Shown here: in pieces, positions 35,504-46,300 of the stretch
Layout: every line of letters starts with the position of its first letter
Position numbering within the stretch: position 1 is the stretch's first letter
Source of the DNA: Lateolabrax maculatus
Lineage: Eukaryota; Chordata; Actinopteri; Acropomatiformes; Lateolabracidae
Reading direction: 5' to 3'
DNA length: 64,000 nt
Assembly: GCA_031216445.1 (NCBI GenBank)
Contig: CM062216.1
Coordinates: forward strand, 5,267,501 to 5,331,500
Translations under genes and position numbers: made by a program
The notes under the pieces: generated by a model
Databases searched by the model: none
Told to the model about the DNA's origin: nothing
Seen by the model: the letters and a program-made list of their open reading frames with translations, nothing else

Positions 35504-38500
35504 TACATGATATAAACACCGCATGGGCTTGTTAACAAGGTTAAAAACTTGATTTCCACTGGAGGCGGTCCTTACTAATGAGCCGAACGACTGCATGTAA
35601 TGTGAGAGGGCTCGCCTGCAGTGATGAGATGAGAGTGGAATACAGAACTATCACCAACTCTGCAGCTCTACACAGCATCTGTTTTTATTTTTTGCCCATT
35701 TGGATTTACGGCACATTTATGGTTCATTTATGGACAAACAAAGTTAACAACTGGTTCATGAAGAAAGTTGACCATCTGTTAGCCTAAGATAGTTTCTCAG
35801 AAGTTGGTGTCAGCCTAACCAGAGCTAAAATGAGTGTGAATATTGGACATACATTCATCAGGTGGACACAAACACTAGTAACAATCGATAGCTATGTTTC
35901 TCAATGCCTACAGCGTGTGTTGATAAGCTGCAGTTTGCTAAACACGTTCACTGTAACAACTCTATAAGGCATATGTCAGGACTGTGTGTCTGTTGGCTCG
36001 TGGTGGAGTTTTTCTGCGCCTTGGTAGACCAGAAAAATCCATGAACTTGTCAGTATTTTATTGTGTGTTGTGCCAGTAATATAAAGTATATGGGTTGATG
36101 TTAATAGGATAAAACCGCAGTGTGACCTTGTGCTGCACCGACATGAGACGGATACTGTCTGTTTTTATTTAACCGTAGCGGAAACCTGGTGAAGGCCACA
36201 TGGATTCCAAGTAAGCAGATAGTAGAACTTCAGTCTCCAGCTGTAAGTACTTTATCACTAATTAAAACAATCTATCAAAACACACACCCTGTGATAAGCT
36301 TATCTGGTTATAAAATGTTAGTCAAGTTATCATAATGTTTTTACAACATTTGCGAATGTTGTTTTTACACAGGGGAAGTTTTGGCAGACGATGGGCTTTT
36401 CCGCCAACGGCAAGCAGCATCTCCTCCCTGAAGAAGCTCTGTACCTGATGGAATGTGTAAGTGGCAAATAAAACCTGTTTGCCAGGGTGTGGTTTACCCT
36501 TGTAGGACACATCACTCTATGTATCATTCAGTATTATAACTACATCACTTAAAGAGCCCTGGTTCCAACAGTAAAATTCTGACATCTGTGAGGTGAAATG
36601 TACTGTGTGAACAGGGAAACCTGCAGGTTTTTTACCAGGAGCTTCCGCTGTCCATCCAGGACGGGTATGAGAGGTTTCTGTCCTCAAGCACAGTGAGCCT
36701 GCAGCAATATCAGGTACAAGTAAATACCCAGCAGATATTCTGAAGGAGGACTGTACTGCTTAACTGGTCTAATGGATCATTTTCATCACAAAGGTGTTCG
36801 GGCATTTGAAGAGGCTCGGCTATGTGGTGCACAGGTTTGATCCCAGGTAACTCAATCGTATTGCCCCTTTCAGAAGGGATACAGTTGGGTATTGAAAGAT
36901 AAGATAATAGGAAGCAATTGTACTATTGTTTGCAACAGAGCTGCACATCTAAAGCCCCTTTTAGACATGCACTTCATCACATAGCGTGGAAAAACGAATC
37001 CTGTCCAGATGGATCCTTGGCCACTCAGTAATTTGGATGATGTTGCTGTGAAAGTCCAGGACCCGACATCGGCATAACGTGGATGTCATGTTTGGCTTCC
37101 TACAGTTCTGAGCCATCATCCTACCAGAGGCAGCTGAACCTGCCTCAGTCACGTGACAGAGGAGGGAGACAACTGAAGAGGAAGCGTAGCGCCAGCCCAA
37201 CTGCAACATCCAGGTATACAGAGGCCCTGTACACAATCACTCCTTATTTACTATCATAGTGCACTGTATTTACTGTCCACCATTTTAGTCAAACATCCGA
37301 AGTGTCCTCAATGATTGTTTTGAGGCAGTGATTTGGGACACAACTTGATTTTATTGTTCAGCTACTGCTCAATAAAGGAGCCAGAAGAAATAATCCCTAA
37401 CATGGGTAAATCTGGATCCTAAAACTCCCATAATACAACTTGATGGTGATCTATTGTAAAGTGAGATTTTCCAACACTAGTCAGTGCAGTGAGTCTTTAT
37501 GTAAATCAGAGGCTTACACAGTGTTTGTTCTTGTTGCAGTCATACTGAAGCACAAAAGGAACCCACAACTGAGAGAATGGAGGAGGATAAATGCGGCCAT
37601 AAAGGCGAGGAGGACGAAAAACTTCCTGAGGCGCAACTGACAACGCCTCCAGAGACTTCTGGGACCCATGCCGCTGCTGCAAGTTCGGCAGACGAAGGCA
37701 GGGGCAGGAGCTGGTGGGTGACAGATGTTCCCGGGGACAGAACAGATCACGAGCCCGCCTCTGGTTCCTCACGCTGGGACTTCAGCTCCATCCCTTTCCC
37801 TGACCTGGGCTCCAGGGAGCGCCTCTCCAGCTGCCTGGTCCCTCCGCATCCCTCTCTGCTCCCTGGGTCTTTGGCCGTGGGAGTCTGCGACGTCGACCCC
37901 TGGAGGCTTAGAATAAACCTGCGGGAAGTGAAGATGTCCTCGAAGGAGCAGAAGAGGGAAGAGGACAAGCGTAGGCATCGTCAGGATGTCAACAAAGACA
38001 GAGAGGTTTGTAGCATATGTAACAAAATGCAGTTGAAAAATATTCAGCACGCATTTCTTTGGTACTATTATTCGGGAAATCATTAGGTTTATTTTCAAGT
38101 GATATAGAAGGGACACATTATGGGCATCACATTCCGAGTTCCTTCAAGGTTCAGCGGTGCAGAACCTGGGCCGAGTATCGGGAGCTCTTGGTGAGGCGGC
38201 AGGAGAAACATAAAGGCCGACCATCACACTTGTGGAACAGGGAAGTCACTCCTTTACATGACCCAAAACAACCAACCCCCACTGGTGAGATCACACGGAC
38301 CTGGTCTGTAAAGTCAATTAGTATAGTTTCTGGATTTTAATCTCTGTCGATTAGTTGTATCTGATTTGAAGCCAAGTCAGTGATATTTGTTTTGTATTCC
38401 AGGGGAGCTGTTGGATAAAATCAGTGTGATTAAATCTACACATTTGCTCGAGGGAGCCTCCAGGTATTGTTTGTTTTCGCTTCCTGAAAATTTAATATTG

Positions 38501-38604
38501 ATAAAACGTGAAAGTGATACACCTTATCTGATGCCAGTTCAAAACACCCATGACGGCAGTTAATGACACGTCTCTTTTTCTATTTGTTTTATTTCTTTGT
38601 ATAG

Positions 38605-38706
38605 TGATACACCAGAAATCCATCGCACCATATTGCACGCCTTGAGACTGTTAACTTGCAGTCCAACAGGATCTTATTATCCTTGTCTCGTGCTGTGTGA
38701 CAACCT
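38605..38706 (+). other. candidate cassette or alternative terminal exon of tsen54A
   Basis: An exon-like segment of 102 bp between a long pyrimidine tract ending TATAG and a GTAAGA donor. Read in the phase left by exon 10 it is open (SDTPEIHRTILHALRLLTCS and 14 further residues). It returns the same phase, so it could be included without frameshift. Without splicing at the donor the next codons are CTG TAA, a stop. An AATAAA follows at 38977-38982. It is identical in both duplicated units. No counterpart is known to me in human TSEN54. Confidence 0.35.
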
Positions 38707-39264
38707 GTAAGATTGTTGTTAGCGCACAGTCTATAGGCGCCTTTATCCATGACAACAGAGCAGTTGGAGGGAAGGAGACTGATGCATCCTTTTATTCAAA
38801 GTCATTTCATTCAAAGTCAGACTAAAACTTATTCTCACTCACAGCAGCCTCTAGAAGTCTAAGTTTCCACGGCTGAATGTTTTGGACTGTAAGTGAAATT
38901 CAGACACATGCCCTTCGTTAGGAAAAAGCGTCTCATTATAGAGCATGTCCTCTCACAAGCTGATATTGTATACTTAAATAAACAGGGCATCTGCATGTCT
39001 TGAAATGTCTGTGAATTGAATTCTTTTTCCTCAAAAGACGCCCATAGATGGTAACATTCGTTATAACTTTAATTAATAAAAAATGTCTATTTCTTCCATC
39101 AATTGTAAGCCTTATTGTCCCTACTGGTTTCCCATCATTCTTTGACCTGTATGTGGTATTAAAAAGGTCTTACATTTTATTTGGTGAACGCTGCAGAAAC
39201 CTAAGTAAGCCATTGTATCACAATGAGGACTAATGACTTACTGTACCTGCTGCATGGATTTTAT
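38707..39264. other. tail of unit A downstream of truncated tsen54
   Basis: AT-rich sequence corresponding to the start of intron 10 in the complete copy, ending at the duplication junction (39263-39264). No further exon is seen. Confidence 0.6.
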
Positions 39265-39693
39265 GTAACTGCACAAAGTCATATCATTATTAAATAAGCC
39301 ACAAATAATACTCTTACATGTTTTGACGTATGCGTTGTGACTGAATGCAGGATTTCACTTTTTCAAAACTCATCACACAGTTCTCGTCAGCAACATGCAG
39401 TTGTCTGTCAGTAGAAAACACTTTGTCAGTCTTTAAACATAGACCATAAAAATATTTTATTTATTTCATAAACCAAGGTTCCATTACAACAAAAATAAGG
39501 TCACTTCTTTAATGTATGGATTGTGCTGCCTTACAGTTTATGTCATAGAGATGAATCAGAAATGTTGTAATGCTTCATGCTTTATCATTACACCTTGTGT
39601 CCTGTCTTGCAACACACCTGGGAAAGAATCTTTCTGATCCTTCATCCATCCCTGACATCTTCTGCAGGTGTGTCCAGACATCCAGATTTCATT

Positions 39694-39860
39694 GCATCCA
39701 AGAGGGACATCTGATCATGTGGACGGTGGTCTTAAACTTTCCTCCTCCACAAGGAAAAGAATTCCCCTGTGGTGTTGAGGACTGGAGAGTAAGGTGGAAG
39801 GAAAAGTGACAACATCCCAGGATGGGCTGTAAATCGCTCTGTGCCTCACCTGCCCCCTTT
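39694..39860. other. 167-bp segment present only in unit B
   Basis: Unit A runs straight from CCAGATTTCATT to TTATCAGCTG where unit B carries about 167 extra bases. The ends share only a few bases, so either a deletion in A or an insertion in B is possible. It lies about 700 bases past the pentraxin B stop codon, outside any recognised exon. Confidence 0.8.
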
Positions 39861-40076
39861 ATCAGCTGTCTCAAGTATTTCATAGAGGTCATCAAGGAAT
39901 GAAAATAGTCATTGAATACACTTTGTGTCAAAGCAATGAAAACTGATTGGCAGTTTAGTACACATGGACCTCCGCTGTTCTGACTGAAGAGTTTTGAAAA
40001 AAATGGACACATTAATGTCACATCATTTAAAATCTGAAAAAGTAACTACCCTTACTACAGTTTTGTGTATGTTAGG

Positions 40077-40308
40077 CAGTGCTGGAGGAAGTATTCTGAT
40101 CCTTTACTTAAGTAAAAATACTAATACCACACTGTGAAAATATTATTATTATATTAATATTATAAGTAAAAGTCCAGCATTCAAAACCTTAGTAAAGTCA
40201 AGTATGGAATTATTGTCAGCAAAAGGTTCTTAAAGTATCAAAAGTAAAAGTTGTCATTGTGCATTGCACAGTCCTGGCGCAAATGTACATAGTTACATTC
40301 CACCACTG
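40077..40308. mobile_element. hAT-type MITE, copy in unit B
   Basis: Orthologous to the element at 19716-19944, with the same inverted termini and flanking ATGTTAGG duplication. It is a few bases longer in a TTA-rich internal stretch. Confidence 0.85.
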
Positions 40309-40375
40309 ATGTTAGGTGACTAACTTAGTTTGACATTATTATAATAAATTTCCACCACAACTGCCATTGTAAATT

Positions 40376-40381
40376 TTTATT
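40376..40381 (-). terminator. poly(A) signal of pentraxin copy B
   Basis: AATAAA on the minus strand about 190 bases past the stop codon, conserved with copy A. Confidence 0.5.
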
Positions 40382-40568
40382 GGACTGACAAGAATTACAT
40401 CATTAATGACATTGAGATTGGTGCACAGACCGTCATTTTGATCAACAAATCTTCATGCACTGTATGTCATAAGGGTGTAATGTGTCTACATTGATTTGAC
40501 TATGTTGCCCTACTTGACATTATGACATTGCCGACGTTATCGCAGCATGTCGTGTGTGAGCACTACAG

Positions 40569-42337
40569 CTACAGCTCATGATTAACAACCTCCACCTCCC
40601 CTCTAATTTTGAGCACTGTGGTTTCCCAGTCGAAGACGTTTCCTCTCGGCACTCTCTTCCCAGAGTGCATGTCTTGGATCGTGCTGTCTGGGAGGACAGA
40701 GTCCCACATATTAACATCACAGATCTCCCCAACAAAACTCTGTTTGGCGTCAAATGCCCCCACGTAAGAATCTGGATCCTGTCCGAGGAGGACCGTCCCT
40801 CCGGGGCGGACAGTGTGCCCCTTCTTGTAAATTTTGGTCAGGCTCCTCCTCCCGTCCATGAAGAGGGCAGCCGCACCTGAACTGGAATCCCAGGTGGCGC
40901 AGAGGTGGGTCTGCAGGGCACCGAGTTGGGGGACCTCGAACAAAACACCCTCTCCAGCCAGGTAGAACGACAATCTAAACACAAATATATATAAGATATC
41001 ATTTGTATGCATGTTTCAGAGGGTTTAACCATTCAAAATAAGTTTAATGCATTACCTTTGAACGTGTGATAATTTAAAAGGATTTAATATAACAACTCGT
41101 GAATACATGTCATGATTAGTGGTAGCAGTAGTAGCAGTATTGTTCTTATTACATTTTCAGTTTTTATAACTTTTATTTCACTGAACTTAATAACTGAAGT
41201 AAAGCAGCAGTTGTAGACAAGTATTGTTAGCAGAAGTAGCCTATTGTTCATGGTAGTAGTATCAGCACTTCAGCAGTCGTGGTAGGGTTGTTTGCAGAAG
41301 TAGGCTTACTTGTAGCGAGTAGTAACAGTGTTGATGTCTATTGTTTGTAGTAGTAGTGCTTGTAGTAGTATTAGTATAATAGGCCAATTTAACATTGTTA
41401 TTAGTGGTAATAGTAGTAGTATTGTACCCCATCTTTTCATAACCCTAAGTAGTATTGTAGGCTATTATTATGGTAGTAGTGGTAGTACGAGGGATATTTT
41501 TGTGATGGAAATTGTGAAATTGAATAGAATATAGTCACAAAATATTGTCTTATTATCTTTAATCCTTGACACTATCTTGGGTTCAGAACATCTACCTGCC
41601 ATCCAGTTCACGCCACACGTTCAGCTCGTCGTTGTTTTGAGTCCGGTACGCAAACAGGATGACCTCGCGCCTCCCGCTGAGCTCTGTGGCCACACGCATG
41701 CAGAGAGTGAAGGCCTTCAGGCTCAGGGATGTCTTAGGGACCATCTCAACATAGCTGCTAGTCGACTCCCTGGGGAATACCAAGGTCTTGATGGTGACAC
41801 TCACTGAGAAACAGGAAGCACAGATTGTGAGTCACAAAGAGGCAACAACAACATCAGTATGGCTTTTTCTTTGCCCTAAATATAATATAATAATAACAGC
41901 TATACAAAATCTAATTGATAATGATAACAATATGTTAACCGACACTATGTGCTTAAATAGGATCATTTCAGTAAATTATGTGCATTTTATTTGAACATTT
42001 GTTAAATTGTTACACACTTAAACGTACTTTAAAAAAAGAAAAATAACATCTTGCTTCCTGTCAACCACACAAAATGCACAAAATGATATGCATCCACATA
42101 TCTTCTCTGCCTGCACATGTATTGACAGTAAATGAGTTTTATTTATGTTCATGTCTGACAGATTTATTAATGGAAGCATGAACCTCTAGTGAAAATAGCA
42201 AAAAATGTATGGCAATGTCTTAAAATGTCTTGTCTTAAAGATATTCAGTTTACAGCTAGACACAAAAGGAAAGGTAAACAATCACCGGTCAACGTCGCAG
42301 AGATGCCAACGAGAAAAAGGATGCCTGAAAGTCTCAT
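40569..42337 (-). CDS. CRP/SAP-type short pentraxin, copy B
   Basis: Paralogue of the gene at 20205-21939 with the same exon structure: 42337-42286, 41803-41596, 40974-40569, 221 residues, intact signal peptide and HLCATWDS signature. Against copy A I count nine coding differences in 666 bp, of which seven change amino acids. These are D to N in the QNDDEL segment; four clustered at the start of exon 3 (LSLYLTGKGVFFEV versus LSFYLAGEGVLFEV); R to K before KGHTV; and S to P in GQDSD. The TATA box and 5' UTR donor are retained, with a 2-bp deletion in the leader. Secreted lectin-like innate immune protein by family; both copies look functional. Confidence 0.93.
41107..41500. repeat. TAG/TTG-rich simple sequence in pentraxin intron 2
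   Basis: A degenerate run of GTAGTA/GTAGCAGTA-type triplets within the pentraxin intron. The matching tract in unit A is about 20747-21090. The two differ by small indels, as expected of slippage-prone DNA. Confidence 0.7.
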
Positions 42338-43376
42338 TTTGTCTCAGTGAACCTGCAGGAAATGAGGAACAATGCACTCATTCTACACATTTTCATGCCT
42401 CATGCAATGTTAAGTTTTATGCAATGTCAGTAGTTCTTATGTGTAGGGAAGGTTACATAAAGATATATAAGTACAAAGAAGCTGTATACTTACTGTGATG
42501 CTGCCAAAGCCCTGTCCAGACAATCTGAACAGTGGGTTTTTATATGGTGATTCTCCATACTCCTCCCCATTAAAACACACGGATATACACGTATCAATAT
42601 TTACTAATTGGATAATGTCCATGTTCCAAGGAAATAGATATTATCTTCACTGCAAGGAAAAGAAGTGTTTATATGAAGTGCTTTTTCAAATCAAAAGCTG
42701 CAACAAAATCTCAAGGTCGTTTAGAAATTACATTTACTATATACGACTAATTTGCAATAACAAATACATTTTGAAAAAAACGTAACATAATTAGGGAACA
42801 TTATTTATGAATGTATTGACAAGTTGTCAAATGTTCACATATAACATATCTAAAATACATGAATTGTTTACCCTGCAAAATCCACACTTGCAATACGATC
42901 TTTGCTCGTAGGAGATGAAGCATGATTAGCATTCACAAAAGAACTTAAAAGTGACAAATACCAGAACTACTTCCACTGAAAACATTGCCAGTGAACATAA
43001 CCTTTGTGTTTTGGTAAAACAAATTAATTGCATTTCAAAAACATATTTTCCAAGAGACAAGTTTGGGGAAGCCCATGCATTTATCCCCGAATAATCCAAA
43101 TGAATTAAATAATAAGGAAAGTCATCCAAAAAGGTTAGATGAAACGCCTTTTAGACATTTGAGTGGTCACATTACACAGTGTAATGGCTGAATTATGTTA
43201 ATTTCAGAAAACATGTGCAGTTAAGTGACCATAACTGACATTTACAACATAACTAGCGCTCTGCTTTAGCACCCCCTGCCGGTCAGGTTTGTCACTACGT
43301 TTAGTCACTGAATGTGACGGGCGTCGGGACCCGGGGGACACCGGTCCTGCAGCGGGCGGCCGCGTCGGTGGTAAAC

Positions 43377-46300
43377 ATGGCGGACCAAAACAAGACGGAC
43401 ACCGAGGCGAAGTTCTTCAGTGAAATATTGAGGTGCGTTGTTGTTTCTGGGGCCAAATATCAGTACACTAATCGACGGGGAAGCAAGAAGTTGTCCACAT
43501 TTCCTCGCCCAGTGGCTGTTTGTCGTACGTTATCTGTTGTCCGAGCTCTTGAACGGTTTCCTCGCTCACATGGTGGGGCGCGGTTCAGTGAACTGTTGGT
43601 TGGTGAAGTTTTCAGGTTGTGATACGTGCGTGTAACCAACAGGGGAAACATCAGTTACATTTTAAAAAACGCATGAGCTAGCTGTACAGTTGTTTATGAA
43701 TCATTAAATGAAGAATTAATTGGAGTAGAGGTGTTTTTCTTTTGTGGGGTAGGAAGTGTAAATATACTCTTGGAAAAGGGACGTTTCTGTTTGCCCATAG
43801 ACAAAGACATGATGAATGATCTTTAAATACACGTAACATGTCCGGGCGAGGTCCCATGGCAGTGAGTCATGACCTTACGACTCTTGATAACTGTGGAAAT
43901 AAACTATATTGTGAGCCTTTTTATGCAGCTGTACTTCACAAGGGAATTGTCCAGAACATGCAACAAACTCTACTAGTTCCTGCGTTTATAATCAAGCAGA
44001 TAACACATTGGGATAGAAATGTTACTGTGCTTCCCATGAGAATGAAAAACTCAGTGCACATTGCTGTATGCTGTCTGCACTAAACCTACTTAAAATCATG
44101 TCATCTCCTTGAAGGGAACTTGTTCATGACAGATGGGGGAAAAAGAGAACTTTGCTTCTTTTTGAATGATGTCCTGAATCTCTAATGTTACAGACCACAA
44201 ACCCAGCCAGAAATCTTGGACTCAGACCTAAATTCTGACATCCACATTGAGACAAAGTTAGCCTACTTTTGCCTTAAAAATATAGCAAGAGTTAAAGGAC
44301 TAATGTCTCAACAGGATTTAGGAAAACTTGTCCACGCTTTCATCTTTAGTCTGTTGTTTTATAAAGCACTCAATGTTTCTGATCTGCTGCTCCGTTGTGA
44401 ACCGTCCAGACCTCTCAGGCGGTCTGCATCCACTCTCAGGTTTACAACTTTCAGTTCATATTTGTAAGTCTTTGCTTTTATCTGGTGATCAAAGCATCAA
44501 ATGCCCGACGCTGACCGCTGTTGTCTTTCTTTGAATTCCAGTCCATCTGAACTGTTTGCTGCCCGGTCCAGGAGTCACAAGATCCCAGTCAGAGGACAGA
44601 AGGATTTCTTCCCCAATGACTCGGACGAGCAAAGAGAGCGGCTTGAGCAGAGTCTGAATGAGCACTGGAGCCTCATATCAGAGGAGAGAGTGGAGAAGCT
44701 GTGAGTAGGCGCAGCGTCCATCCATCGCCAGTGATCATTACTGATCCATCTGCTGTCATCGACCGGGAAAGACAAACAATAAGCAAACATAGATGTTGTG
44801 AGATGTGACTGTGGTCGTTGTTCCAATATAAGATAAAGGTAAACGTTTACCGCAATGGATTGCAGGGTCAAGCAACTTTCAAGGCCATGCAACTTTTATT
44901 TTTCTTTTCATAATCCAGTAAAGAAAATGGAAAGCAGAAAATCTTTAATGCTCCTTTAACTAATATGTTCATATTAAAGTTCCCAGACACGTTTTAAGTG
45001 GATGTAAAAGTACTCTGCTGTGTTTAATATTTGGTTTAACATGGTTTTTCCACATAAAAAAAAAAAACTCATAAAAGTAGGAAGTACATCAACTCTTTCT
45101 CCCTCATTGGGAAATTCTGTATCTATGAATATTCAGATATGAAAATATCATAGGCCTTGCGCTACTTTGACCGGTGAAAGAGCAGTGCGCATCAAGATGG
45201 CTAGTGTACAGCCATTCATGCACCCTACCTGTCTGAATCTTTTTTTTTGTTTTTGTGCACTGTAGTTTTAAAGCAGACCTGCTCAGCCATGGTGCTTGAT
45301 ATGTCTTGTAGTACATGATATAAACACCGCATGGGCTTGTTAACAAGGTTAAAAACTTGATTTCCACTGGAGGGGGTCCTTACTAATGAGCCGAACGACT
45401 GCATGTAATGTGAGAGGGCTCGCCTGCAGTGATGAGATGAGAGTGGAATACAGAACTATCACCAACTCTGCAGCTCTACACAGCATCTGTTTTTATTTTT
45501 TGCCCATTTGGATTTACGGCACATTTATGGTTCATTTATGGACAAACAAAGTTAACAACTGGTTCATGAAGAAAGTTGACCATCTGTTAGCCTAAGATAG
45601 TTTCTCAGAAGTTGGTGTCAGCCTAACCAGAGCTAAAATGAGTGTGAATATTGGACATACATTCATCAGGTGGACACAAACACTAGTAACAATCGATAGC
45701 TATGTTTCTCCATGCCTACAGCGTGTGTTGATAAGCTGCAGTTTGCTAAACACGTTCACTGTAACAACTCTATAAGGCATATGTCAGGGCTGTGTGTCTG
45801 TTGGCTCGTGGTGGAGTTTTTCTGCGCCTTGGTGGCCAGAAAAATCCATGAACTTGTCAGTATTTTATTGTGTGTTGTGCCAGTAATATAAAGTATATGG
45901 GTTGATGTTAATAGGATAAAACCGCAGTGTGACCTTGTGCTGCACCGACATGAGACGGATACTGTCTGTTTTTATTTAACCGTAGCGGAAACCTGGTGAA
46001 GGCCACGTGGATTCCAAGTAAGCAGATAGTAGAACTTCAGTCTCCAGCTGTAAGTACTTTATCACTAATTAAAACAATCTATCAAAACACACACCCTGTG
46101 ATAAGCTTATCTGGTTATAAAATGTTAGTCAAGTTATCATAATGTTTTTACAACATTTGCGAATGTTGTTTTTACACAGGGGAAGTTTTGGCAGACGATG
46201 GGCTTTTCCACCAACGGCAAGCAGCATCTCCTCCCTGAAGAAGCTCTGTACCTGATGGAATGTGTAAGTGGCAAATAAAACCTGTTTGCCAGGGTGTGGT

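Larger units (their letters stand above)
22970..38463 (+). pseudogene. tsen54: TSEN54, 3'-truncated duplicate (coding exons 1-10 of 12)
   Basis: Duplicate of the tRNA-splicing endonuclease subunit gene. Exons: 22970-23025, 24135-24293, 36179-36242, 36373-36456, 36615-36713, 36794-36846, 37106-37213, 37540-38005, 38149-38284, 38403-38463. Every exon is open and every splice site intact. The two final exons, which encode the C-terminal nuclease-fold half, are missing because the duplication ends before them. Intron 2 carries the LTR element and is almost 12 kb long. Against the full copy I count nine coding differences in 1,286 bp, eight of them amino-acid changes (for example A/T at GFSANG versus GFSTNG, and G/E, G/R, S/L, R/Q, V/A elsewhere). 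That fits relaxed selection. It may still be transcribed, since its promoter region is duplicated too. Confidence 0.9.
19067..39264. repeat. tandem segmental duplication, proximal unit (A)
   Basis: Direct copy of the segment at 39263-49023. It contains the pentraxin gene and tsen54 coding exons 1-10. It is longer than the distal unit because of the 10,587-bp LTR element (plus 5-bp target duplication) at 24917-35503, and it lacks 167 bp present in the other copy near 39694. The junction with unit B shows 2 bases of shared sequence (AT, 39263-39264). Coding exons differ at about 1% of positions. Confidence 0.97.

Noticed and set aside
37506..37772. Minus-strand open frames opposite tsen54 exon 8 (also 37747-38116 and the matching frames in unit B).
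   Set aside because: They mirror the GC-rich tsen54 exon and have no homology or splice logic of their own.
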